A stretch of DNA of 64,000 nt from Mrakia gelida (taxonomy: Eukaryota > Basidiomycota > Tremellomycetes > Cystofilobasidiales > Mrakiaceae). How positions within the stretch are numbered: position 1 is the first letter of the stretch; each line of letters starts with the position of its first letter. Location of the stretch: NCBI GenBank assembly GCA_024345305.1, contig BRON01000008.1, positions 682,001 to 746,000 of the forward strand, read 5' to 3'. Position numbers and translations under genes: made by a program. The notes under the pieces are model-generated. The model was not told the DNA's origin. It made no database searches and saw only the letters and a program-made list of their open reading frames with translations. This document shows positions 33,640-46,100 of this stretch, piece by piece.

Positions 33640-34121
33640 GTAGATTAGGTGGAAGGTCGAGAGAAGCTGGGAGGGAAACAGATTCATGACGAGAGAAACG
33701 ATTCGGTTCGCGCCTTCGAGACCAGCTTTTCAGCTCGATGGAGAAGAGCTCAGATCGAGAACAGCTTTTTTTCGTCTGCCACTCGGCGACATCTGCTTCT
33801 GGACAAGAGACTGAGGGAAAAAAGAAAGAAATCCCCGAAACCGCCTCTCCTCTCCTCTCCACCTCCTCGTCGTCCTCGACTCACCACCCATCCACCACCC
33901 CATCTCCCTCGTCTTCTTCTTCCGGAAAAGACCAGCCAGCCACTCTTCCCCACCACCACAAGCCCACCTTCCCACTCCTCAACTCTCTCCCTTCTTCAAG
34001 GAGAAAACCTTCCCTCCCTCTCGTCTCGACGAGATCGACCACGACCTCGCTTCAACTCCTCCTTCCTTCCCTTCCTTCCCTCTCCCCCTTCCCCTCTCTT
34101 TCCCAGGGATCCTTCTGAAAT
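33640..34121. other. Intergenic region upstream of TOM1
   Basis: About 480 bp, with a pyrimidine-rich right half that is probably leader of the HECT ligase gene. No gene is supported. Confidence 0.45.
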
Positions 34122-37100
34122 ATGAAGATCATTAGGAAGAACCCCAAGAGGACCGTACCTCCTGTAAGTATACATATTCCTGTTATAGTGGCGAGAAGGC
34201 GAAGAGGAGAGAGGTGAGATGAGGAAGGGAGACGACAGTCAGCTCGTCGCTCCTCGACCCCCCTCTCTGGCTCCCTTTCGTCCTCGCTGGAGCTCTTTCT
34301 CGTCTCGCCTCCTCTCTATGCTCTCGTATACAGTCATAAGAAGCTGACTCTCCCCTTTCTTCGTTTCTTTTCCCAGCTACCCGAGGTTGCGACCCTCATC
34401 TCTCTCCTCCTCTCCACCCCCGACGAGGAACTCTCCACGGTTCTCGTCACCGTTCCTTCGTGGCCATGGCCTCGAGGAGATCTCCACTCGTGGACTCAGG
34501 TGCTCAACAAGTTCGATGAGATCCTCGACAAGACCATCGCCGAGTACGACATCAAGACGATCCAGGTCAACGAGTTCACTCCGAGGACGAAACAGACAGT
34601 CTTGGAGATTTTGAGGTTCGAGAAGATGCTCCTAGAACACTGCACAAACAGGAAGATTTACGCTTCTTTCGATGTGAGCAGACTCTCTTCTAGTATATGC
34701 GTAGGAAGGTGGTGTCGATGGTGGAGAGGTGGAAGCAGGACGGGCGGAGGAGAGGCGAAGGAGAAAGGAAGGAGGGAGGGACCTGAACAGAGCTGACCTC
34801 GACCTCCTCCTTCCTTCCCCTTCCCCTCCTTTCTACAGCGACTCGGAGATCTCCTCTTCACCCAAGACCTCGACGTCCTCGAATCCACCCTCCGTCTCCT
34901 CCACCGACCAGCTCAACAATACTCCTCCCCGAACCACACCTCGGAACTCTCCTCCAACTCGCTCATCGTCAAACGACTGCTCTCCCTCGCTCAAGGATGG
35001 GGTCCAACTCGAGAAGCAGGCTTCACCCTCGCTCGACTCGCTTCAGAGGAAGACGACGATCTCGAACTCCCCATCGAGCTCGGAGAGGTCTCGTTCCAGT
35101 TCTACCGACGACCAGGAGTGGTGGATCGATTCGCGGCAGCGAAGGAGGACCCGACCTCGCCTTCGAAGGTCGGAGGAGCTGAACAGTCGACACCAACTCC
35201 GGCTGGAGCAGCTACAGCTTCATCCTCTACCACTCCTCACGCACCAGCACCCTCAGCATCTACCTCCACTCCATCCCATCTCAACGAATCCCACCACTCC
35301 ACTCCCATGAAGCCCAAATCCAAGCTCCTCTCCGACATCAAGGACGCCTTCAGGACTCCCTCCGCCGGCGCTCCTCCCGGAACTCCCTCTTCCACCACTC
35401 CAGCAGCAGCTTCAGGTCCCTCCTCCTCGACACACGAAGGTCTCACCACTCTCGTGCTCGGAAACGTGGGGAAGTTGGCAGCGACCAAGAGCCCGATGGA
35501 CGTTCTCGCGGACGTGGTCGAGGAGCACTCGGTTCCGGAGGAGGAGAGGTTCGAGTTGCTCAACAGGATCAGGATCGCGATGGGGATGGGGAAGAAGGAT
35601 ACGAGGAGGAAGATGTTGTCGATCAGGTGTCTGGCTCTCGCGACGTACAGTGAGTATCGCGTTTCTCTTACTCTCAGTCGCGTGAAGAAGGAAGGGAAGA
35701 GGAGAAGCTAATCGTGTCTCGCTCGTCTCGCTTTCGCCTCGCAAGGTCATCTCGTCCCCGAATCCAACGCTCAGACCGACCTCTTCCTCTACGAGCCCGA
35801 CATGGTTTCCCACATCGCCGAACTCATCCACTCGGAGTCCAACATCCCGTACAACATCCAGACGGCTGCCATCTACGCTCTCGACGCCATGTCGAGGTAC
35901 CGACATCGACTCGGAGAGGTCATCAGCTCCATCAACGCTAGCGCCAACCATGGAGTACTCATGAGTCTGTTCAGGTCGATGGTGGTCAAGTTGACGGAGG
36001 ATAAACGTGAGTCTGAAATCCCTCTTCGCTTCTTTGAAGACGCGTGAGCCCTCGCTGATCGCGCTCCTCTCTCCTTCGCAGCCGAACCTCCCTACGAGTT
36101 CGTCGAGGCTCTCATCACCTTTATCACCTACCTCGTCGCTACCGCCGCCTACAGCAACATGCTCATTGGAGCCGGTCTCGTTCCTCTGCTCGTGCAACTC
36201 GTGCAGAACGAGCTGCCGTCGCGACTTCCTGTGAGTCGCGAGCATCTCTCTTTCTGTCGCCCTTTCGCCCAGTTCTGACCACCTCCTTTGGCGTTTCAGA
36301 TCGTCGTCAAGTCGATCAATCTGCTGGATCACGTCGTCTACTCGAACCCCAACGGATTCACCATCTTCCGAAACGCTGGAGGACTCGAGGCCCTGACGGA
36401 TAGGATCAAGGTTCGTTTGGCTTCGACGCGTCGTTCATCGTTTGCTTCCTATCTCGACTGACCTTTCTCTCTTCGTTCTTCTCAGTCTGCTGTCGATTAT
36501 GGAGTGGAGACTCATGGATCTCTGATGGAGACGGAGTCGAAGCAGGACGATAGCCCTTACGGTTCGTTTCGGCCCTCCTTCGCTCTCGCTCGTCGCGTCG
36601 ACCAAAGCTGACCTCGTCTCTCTTTCTTTCACTCTGAATCGCAGGTATCCTCCCCTTTCCTCGGTTCTCAGCTCTCAAGGCTCTTCTCCGATCCATCAGT
36701 CGGATGATGCAGACGACGGGAACCGCCGACGGACTCAGGAATCTCATCGACTCGTCCCTTCCCAAGTCGGTCAAGAAGATCACGGAGTACCGAAAGGTGT
36801 TTGGACCTACCGTCTTCTCTCATGGTACGCTCTTGCTTCGCCTTCGTCTTCCAAAACCTTGACCTCGAGCTGATACCTTTCTTCTCTCGTCTCGTTCGAA
36901 CAGCTCTGAGCATCATGGCGACCTTCGTTCACAACGAGCCCACCTCCCTCGCCGTTCTCCAGGAGGCCAAGCTTCCCGAGGCTTTCTACGATGCCATCGA
37001 GGAGGATATCGAGCCTTCGCCTGAGGTGTGTCGATGTTCTCGATCCGTCGAAGAAGGCTCGTCGATCTGAACGCGTTCGAACTGACGCGTCTCTCCCTTT

Positions 37101-40100
37101 TCCTTTCCAGGTCATCTTCGGCATCCCCAACGTCATCGGAGCCCTCTGCCTCAACCAAGCTGGACTCGATCAACTCGCCGCTCGACCTACCATCATCCCC
37201 AAGATGATCGACATTCTCACCTCGGAACGACACCTCAAGATCCTCCAGGAGAAGGAGACGTCTCACCAGATGGGAAACTACTGCGACGAGCTCATTCGAC
37301 ACCATCCCTCCCTCAAGGAACCTCTCCTCAACGCCATCATTGAGGTCCTCAAGCGACTCAAGGTCCTTGGATCGAAAGTTCCCACCGACGAGGACTCAGT
37401 CTACACGATCTTGCCGAAAGACGCGGTTCTGTCGAAGAAGGGAGAGGTCGTCGTCGTCGAGGAGAAGAAGGAGGATACGAGCATGGCCGTCGATGGGCCT
37501 TCTACTTCGTCACTCATCCCGCAATCGCCTACCCTGGGAGCAACCAACGACCCGGAACTCTTGGCTATCCCACTCGTCTACGACCCCGTCTCCGGAACGG
37601 CCTCGAGGGTGTTCCCATCGTCTCCGCTTGCTGCCAAGTCGAACCCAACGGATCAGGAAGCCTACGTCGACAACTTGGTCGTTCTCTTCATCGGAGTTAC
37701 AGCACGAGTAAGTCCAGCTCGAGCTCTCGACGCGTCTTCATTCCCTCCTCCTTCTCACTCTTCGTTCTTCCCGTCTTTGCGCTTCAGTTCCTCGAAGGTC
37801 TCTTCCACACTCAAGGTCACTGCAAGGAGTTCATCAAAGCCGACGGTCTCGCTCTCGTCCTCGATCTCTATACCCTTCCTGCGATTCCCTACGACTTCGC
37901 TGGGTCAGGAGCTGCCGACGCCCTCTTCGGACTTTTCAGAGCGGTCAGCGACGTCGAGCCGAACCCAGTCCTCAAGGCTTTGCTCAAGCCGGTTCGAGCT
38001 TCCCTCGATGAGACGGTCGACTTCTGGTCCACGATCCCTGCGACTTCGAGACTCGCTGCGATGAGTGAACTTCCTGGTGCGTCGAGCTCTCGCTCTCGCT
38101 TCGTCTCAACTCTCCTTCTCGAACTGACTTTCCCTTCGCTCTTCTTTCTCTTCAGTCGGACCCGAGCTCGACGCTGCCAACCTCTTCTTCCGTCGTCTCG
38201 TCTGCCTTCACGGCCGAGTCGCTCTCCTCGCCGACATGTATCGAGGAGTCGGGTTCGCTCAATCCAAGGTCGCGACGGGCTTCCTCCAGATCCTCAACAC
38301 CCCCGAGGAGACCGCCGTCCTCAACGATCTCGGAAAGCTTCATCGAGCCTGCACGTGGGAGAACATCCTCATCAAGTCAGCCATCCCAGCCGCCGTCGTC
38401 GCCATCATCGAGACCAAGACTCCTGGATCGAGGGAGGTCGCTCGAGGAAACGTCAACACTGCGATCGGAGTGCCCGAGGAGGTCATCTCGGATCTTGCGA
38501 CGGCTCTTCCCGACGGAGCGAGTGAATCGACGGTGGATGATTCGGTGAGGACGAGGAACGGGAAGGCCTTCAAGTACCTCGTCAGTCAGGTTCCGGCGTC
38601 GTTGACTCCGTTCTTCCAAGGTTCGTTTCTGTTCTCCTTCACCTCTTGCTCCTCGCTCTCGATCGTTCGCTGACCTCTTCCTTTTCGCTTTGAATCTGCA
38701 GCCATCCTCAAGTTCCTCATGTTCAAGCGAGGGACGGACGCCAACCACAAGAAGAACGCTGTCAAGATCGCCGAGACGGTGTCGAGGATTCTCGTCGACC
38801 ATCTTCGATGGGGACAGGACTGTGAGTTTCGACGACCTTTCCAACGTCTTCTCGAGCTCTCAAACTGATCCTCCTCTCTTCTCCTTATCCTCAGTCGAAG
38901 TTCCTCTTGATCCGATCTCCTACTACGCCTACGGAACTTTGGTCGTCGGATTCACGACGGTTCTCCTCCTCGATGGTTCGTTCGCGTCTCGATTCTTTCT
39001 CTTCGACTCGCATCTGGACTGACATCCTGTTCCCCCTTTCTTCCTTTCAGAGCGAGCGATGTCCCAGGGAAGCGTTCAGACGATGCTTCTCTCCTCGTTC
39101 GAGTACGTCGGAGGAGTCGACGCTCTCGTCGAAGTCGCGTCGAGGTACGCCAACGCGTTCGAGGAACTGGACTCAGCCGAAACCCTCCCAGCTCGAGACA
39201 ACGTCCACATCTTCAGCGGTCTCAAGGTCACCCTCAACCTCCTCAACACCCTCGTCAGCTCGAGAGCTCTCTTCGAGGCTCCTCACACAGCAGCCTTGAC
39301 CACTCGGGATCGACCAGCAACTGGCGTCGAGGACTTCGACCCTCATCGCTTCCTCGTCAAGCTTCGAATCGCCGTCCTTCCTCTCATCCGAGACATCTGG
39401 AGGTCGACTTGGCTCCCATCAGCTCCCGTCAGCGTCAGTCGAACCGTCGTTCAGGCTCTTCTTCGGATCATGGACGCCGACTTGGAGGAGAAGCCGGAGC
39501 CAACAGCAGGAGCAGGACCAGGATCTCTCGGACAAGCCGTACCATCGCTCCCTCGACCTCCTCCTCCAGCGGATCGGATCCAGCAACTCGTCGACATGGG
39601 ATTCTCAGCTCACGCCGCCACTCAAGCTCTTACTCGATGCCACAACAACACGAGTCTCGCCGCCGAGTTCCTCCTCTCTCACCCAGGAGCTTTCGCTGCT
39701 CCTCCCCCTCCTCCCGCTCCAGCACCAGTCGAGGATGCTCCCGCCGTCGCCGCCGATGGAGAGGCCGCTCCAGCACCAGCCGCCGAAGGATCAGCTTCAG
39801 CTTCAGGATCAGGAGGAGACGCCGAGATGGCAGATGCACCCGCCGAGGGATCGTCTTACTCGAAGGGAAAGGAGAAGGAGAAGGAGGAACCAGTCGTCCT
39901 GAGATGGGAGGATCGTCGACCCGAGTTGAACGAGGCTAGGGAGTTGCTTCGACCGGATCTCAGCGAACGAGCTCTCTCTCTCGCGGATCAGCACGAAGCC
40001 CTCGTCTTCGACATCAAGCCAGCGTTCCTCGCTTCGGTCGGTCCCATCAAGGATCTCGTCGAGGAAACGTTCACGCTTCGGGAGAAGGCTCTCGACGAGG

Positions 40101-43100
40101 AGAGCGCGAAGGTCGCCGTCCGACTACGACTCCTCGCCCTCATCCTTCACGAGGGTTCGGCGACGATCGTCAAGGACGAGGCTTTGGTCGAACGAGCGAT
40201 GGATCTCGTCGTCGCTCTCACTTCGGAGATCCCAACCTCCACCGAGGAAGGAGCAGTCGCTACTCGACCCAAGTGGCTCGCTTCTCAACTCCTCATCGTC
40301 GAGGCTCTCTTCGTTCTCAGCGAGGACATCAAGGAGGTCGCCATCACGTCGGAACCCACGGAACCCTCGTCGGAAGATCCCTCGTCGTCGGCCGTCGTCC
40401 CTCCCTCCTCGATCTTCACCGGACCCGTCTTCGAGAAGGCTCGAAGCACCTTCTTCGACCAAGCCGTTCAGCTGCTCCACTTCGAGGACGCGCCGAGAGA
40501 GGAACTCGCTTCGACCCTTCGACTCCTCGTCCTTCTCACTCGAAATCACACCTTCGCCATCGAGTTCGCCAAGAGGGATGGAGTCGCTCTCATGAGTCGA
40601 CCTTTCAAGTCGTCGAAGAGGGCGCTTTCGGGATGCCAGTCGTACATCGCCATCATCATTCGACACGTCGTCGAGGAACCCAAGGCTCTTCTCGCGTTGA
40701 TGCAGCAGGAGGTCAAGCAGTGGTTCTCAACTCCGAGGTCCAAGGTCGTCGACGTCAACCACTTCGTCAAGAACACCAAGCAGATCGCTCTGAGGGATCC
40801 GGAACTCTTCATCAAAGCAGTCGAAGCCGAATGCGCTCTCGTTCAACCTACGTCGGCAAGCGGAGCCTACCACATCAACCTCAAGGCCGCTCCCATCCCT
40901 CTCAAGCCAGCCGAGCCCTCCACCGTCGTCGCACCAGTACCAGAGACGCCCTTCGCCGAGGGATCGACCACTCTTCCCCCAACAACGGAGCCTTCAAACG
41001 AGATGCACGTCGACGATCACGTCCTTCCTTCCGGTCCCGACTCGGACGTCCTCGAAGCCATGGTTCACCACCTCCTCAGTGAGCTCATGCTTGTCGGCAA
41101 GAAGGCAGTCTCGACGGCCGATCTCATCGCCGCTACGGCCGCTGAAGCAGCTCCCAAGGTCGTCGAGGCTTCGTCGTCTTCGAACGAGACCAACGCCGTC
41201 GCTGGAGGATCGGCTTCGAAGGATTCCGCTCTCGTCACAGCCGAGCCAACACCTTCTGCTTCGTCAGCAGCCCTCTCGGACTACGTCTACTCGTGCCTTC
41301 TTATGCAGAACCTCACGGAACTGCTTGGATCGTACATGAGTTGCAAGACAGCGTGAGTTTTGGACGCGTCTCCTTTCGAAGTTCTCTCTCTTCTCGAACT
41401 GACTTCTCCTCGTCCCTTTTTTTTCCCCAGGTTCCTCACGATGGGTCGACGACGAGGTGGAAAGGACAGTCTCCTCACCGCCGGGAAACCTCGAACGGCC
41501 ATGCTCCACTTCATCATCCAGGATCTCCTCTGCTGCACGAGTCTCGCCGAGCAAGCTCCCCCAGTCCAAGCGGAGACCAAGAAGGCCATGAGCATCGCCA
41601 ACTGTGCCATGTCGGTCCTCGTCGCCCTCTGCTCGGATGTCAGCTCAGGAATCGACCTCAAGGACGTCTCGCCGGAACTCATCTCGGTCAGGAAGGTCGT
41701 TCTCGACGCGATCTCGAAGGCCATTCGAGACACCATCTCCTCGGCGGATCACATCGACGTTCGATACGGTCGACTGCACTCCCTCAGCGATCTCTGCTAC
41801 CGTCTTCTCACCGCTCGAGCCAGCGTTCAGCCCAAGGGACACGACGATGGAACCCTTCACATCGCCAAGATCATGTTGGAGAAGAACTTCGCTGTCGTCC
41901 TCACCAACGCTCTCGCCGAGATCGATCTCAACTACCCCGACGTCAAGCTCGTTGTTACGGACATCCTGAAGCCTCTCGAGCACCTGTCAGTATCCCTCAA
42001 TGTCCTCTTCTTTCGTTCGAACGAGTTTTGACCTTCGCGTTTTCTCTCCTACAGCACCAAGATCTCGATCAAGATGGGTCGAGCTTCTGACAAGAAGAAG
42101 GACTCGTCGAAACCTCAGGACGAGACCGACGATCAGAGCGAGATGACCTCCGACATGGACGACGACGAGGATGGATCTTCGAGCGATGATCTCGGCTCAG
42201 AAGGAGACGAGGAGACTCCTGATCTCTACCGGAACTCAGCTCTCGGAATGTGAGTTCCTCGACGCGTCTTTCCCTTTCTCTTTCTCCGTCCTCGAACTCG
42301 ACTGACTCTTTGTTTGTTCTTCCCTTCTCCTCGCAGGTATGGAGGAGAGATGGAAGAAGGCTACGACGACGAGTCTGCTGGAGACGAGGACGAGGACATG
42401 GAGGGATACGACGACATGGAGGACATGAGCGAGGGACCCACCGAGTCTGGAACCGAGTCTGGATCGGACGACGAGGAGGCTCTCGAGGATGATCTGATCG
42501 CCGACGAGGGAGAGTGGGAGGATGAGGATGATGATGGGATCGTGGACGCAGACTCGGACTCGGATGGAGGAGACGAGATGCACTTCGATGTGAGTCTTCG
42601 TCGCGTTTCTTCGGCTTCTATTCCCTTTCGTTTCGAGACTGACGATCTTCTTCTTTTTGTATTATCAGGACGATGGAGACGAAGCCGATGCGCATGCTGG
42701 TCTGAACCTCATCGACGGAGACGAGGACGATATGGATGATATGGACGAGGGTGAGTCACGCTCTTATCTCTCTGACTCGCGTCCTTTTCCTTCCTTCGCT
42801 GACCCGCCTTCTCTCTTATCTCGCAGGTATGGGAATGATGGAGGACGACGATGATGAGGATGATGGAGGTGATGATGGTCAGGACGACGAGGAGGAGGTC
42901 GAGTGAGTACAGTCCGAGTTTCGATCCCTCGTCGACTTGACGCGTTCGGTCGCTGACTTCTTCTTTCTCCCTCCGTTTGCCTCAGCTTCGAGAACGAGCT
43001 CAACCAGATCGAGGCCGATTACGACATGCCTCCTCCTCCAGACAACCGTCTCACCAACTGGGGATGGACTCAAGCTTCCGATCGATCCGCTGATCCTTAC

Positions 43101-46100
43101 GCTGCCTCCTCGAGTCGTCGTGGACGGTACTTGGGTTAGTTCTTTCCTTCTGCTTCTCGACATCCCTTCGTTCGCTCGTTTCTGACCTCGTTTCCATCCT
43201 TCGTCTTCACAGAGATCGATCCCGCCGAGTTCGACCCTGAAGGAGGAGGAGCTCGAGCTCGAGTCCCGTCGTCGGTCCTTCGGCAACTCGCCGAGCCTGG
43301 ACAAGGATACGCCGTTCTTCCTATCGGAGGCATGGGAGGAGGAGGAGGTGGCGGCGGTGGAGGAGGACCAGGAACCATCTTTGGAGCTGGAGGAGCCGGA
43401 GAAGAGCTCATGGCGACGATCGAAGGACTCATGGGAGGACCAGGAAACGCGTCTCGTCTCCTCGAACAACTCATGGCTCGAGGCGGACCTCGAGGAGCCA
43501 TCCAAGTCGCTCTTCCCGCCGGAGCTCTTCCTCCGGGTGCTGCCGCCATGATGGGCTTCGAACCTACTCGAGGAGGACCCGCTCCTGGCCGAAATCATCG
43601 AGGCTTCGACGGTCGAACCGACTCGCGTGCCTCGTCGGATCCCTTCTCTTCTCAGGAATTCGTCCCTCTCCCTACCGCCCAGCGATGGCTCGACGAAGAA
43701 CGGATCACCCAAGGACGATTCGTTTCCACTCGACTCGGAAAGCTCACCAACCACGTCGTCAACGCTCTTCTCCCTGCTGCGAGGGAGGTTGCTCGGAAGA
43801 TCAAGGAGGAGGACGACGCTGCTGCTCAAGAGGCGAAGGAGATCGACGAGAAGAGGAAGGCTGAGGCTGAAGAGAGCATGGCTGCTCTTCGGAATCAGGT
43901 TCGAGAGGAGACCCTTCTTGCCGAGTCGGTTCCTCTCCCTCACTCGACTGGTCCTGGAACTCCCGCTCCTGAGCCTGCTCAAGCTTCGACGGAGGACGTC
44001 GAGATGGTCGATGCTCCAGCTCCAGCTCCTGCTGCTGCCTCTGCTTCCACTTCTCTCACTCGTGAGCTCATGATTTTCTCCTTTCGAACTCCTTCCTTCC
44101 GAACTGACTCTCGCTTCCTCTCTTGTTCCTTCCCAGTGGACGAGACCGTCGCTGCAGCCGTCCCAACTTCTCCAGCTCCCGAGGAGGCTGCCGCTCCCAC
44201 CGCTGAGGCTCCTTCATCGAGTCAGTTCTTCGATGCTCTTTTTCTCGACTCTGATCCTATCGAGCTGACTTCTTTCTTCACTGTTGCTCGCAGGCTCAGC
44301 TCCCGCCGAGGCTTCGACTTCTTCGACCTCCGCCGAGGCCTCTGCTTCGACTTCGACTGTGATCCGTAAGTCTATCCTCGCTCAATTCTGCTCTTTTCTC
44401 GATGACTCTCTCTCACTCTCTTTCTCGTCCTTCGAAACAGCCGAACAAGAGATGGACGACGGATCGAACTCTTCAGGAGACGAAGGAGACGACGCGAACG
44501 AGAACGAGAACGAACCTGAGGCAGGTCCTTCTCAAGCCGCCGAACGAGTTACCATCACCATTCACGGAGAGGAGGTCGACATCACCGACACGGGAATCGA
44601 CATCACCTTCCTCGAGGCCCTTCCGGACGACATGCGAGAGGAGGTTCTCAACCAGCACTTCCGAGAGCGACGTCCAGCGGCTCGACCAGCAGCTTCGGCT
44701 CCCACTCAAATCAACTCCGAGTTCCTCGACGCTCTCCCAGCGGATCTCCGAGCCGAGGTTCTTCAGCAAGAAGCCGTCGAACAGTCTCGTCGAGACCGAG
44801 AAGAAGCATCGCGTCAAGCTCGAGAAGCAGCTGCAGCCGCCGGAGGTCCTCCACCAGCTCAGCCCGCCGACATCGACCCAGCCAGCTTCCTCGCCAGCTT
44901 GGATCCTCAGCTTCGAGAGCAGGTCCTTCTCGAGCAGGAGGATGGATTCCTCCAGTCCCTTCCAGGAGAGATGCTCGCTGGACTTCACCTCTATCGAGCC
45001 GGAGGAGGAGCGCCAGGAGGAGGAGCCGGAGGTCGATTCGTTCGACGACAGGACATCGGACGACAAGGAGGAGCTCCCGCTCCAGGAGGAGGAGAAGCCG
45101 TCGCTGCACCAGTCAAGAAGCCACCAACTCGAGATGCCATCCAACTCCTCGACAAGTCTGGAATCGCGTCCCTCGTTCGACTCCTCTTCTTCCCCGAGGT
45201 CTCCCGGAAAGCCATCGTCCCTCGAGTTCTCGTCAACCTCTGCGAGAACTCCAAGACCCGAGCCGAGCTTCTCAACCTTCTCCTCACGGTCGTTCAGGAC
45301 GGAACCGGAGACCTCTCGGCGGTCGACAAGAGCTTCGCTCAGATGACTCTTCGAGGAGGCAAGACCAACACTCCCAAGGCGACGCCAAAGAAGAAGGGAT
45401 TCCCCGAGACTCCTGGACCCGCTGGACTCTTCTCCCACCTCTCGGCTGAGAGCATCCCTACCTTCATCGCTCAACGATGCTTCGACGCCCTCTCCCAGAT
45501 CGTCAGCAGCATCGAACGAGCCTCGTTCTTCTTCCTCACCGAGCACGACGTCCTCGTCGGACTCAAGCGAGCCACCACCAAGAAGGGCAAAGGGAAGGAG
45601 AAGCAGATCCTTCAGACGAAGTACCCTCTCGTCGTCCTCCTCGGTCTCCTCGATCGACCGTCGCTCCTCAAGAACTCGAGCATGATGGACGCACTCACCA
45701 GTCTCCTCGTCAACGTCACTCGGCCGTTAACCACCCTTCCTCCTCCCGCTCCCTCGGATCCATCGAAGGACGGAATGAAGGACAGCATGATGAGCATCCT
45801 CTCGTCGACACTCCCCTCCTCGACTTCGACTGCCGTTCCAGCTCCAGCAACACCGTCGATTCCTTTCGCGACCGGCGAGAACCCTCCCGTCGCTGAGGCA
45901 GGACCTTTGGATCCCAAGCTTCCCGTCGAGGAGTCGAGTCCAGTACTCTCCCACCCTCCCCAGGTCCCCAACAACGTCCTTCGGCTCGTCGTCAACGTTC
46001 TCACGGTCGGAGACTGCTCGAGCGTCACCTTCAAGTCGGCTCTCACCCTCATCCACCACCTCTCCTTCATCCCCGACGCTCGCGACATCATCACCGCCGA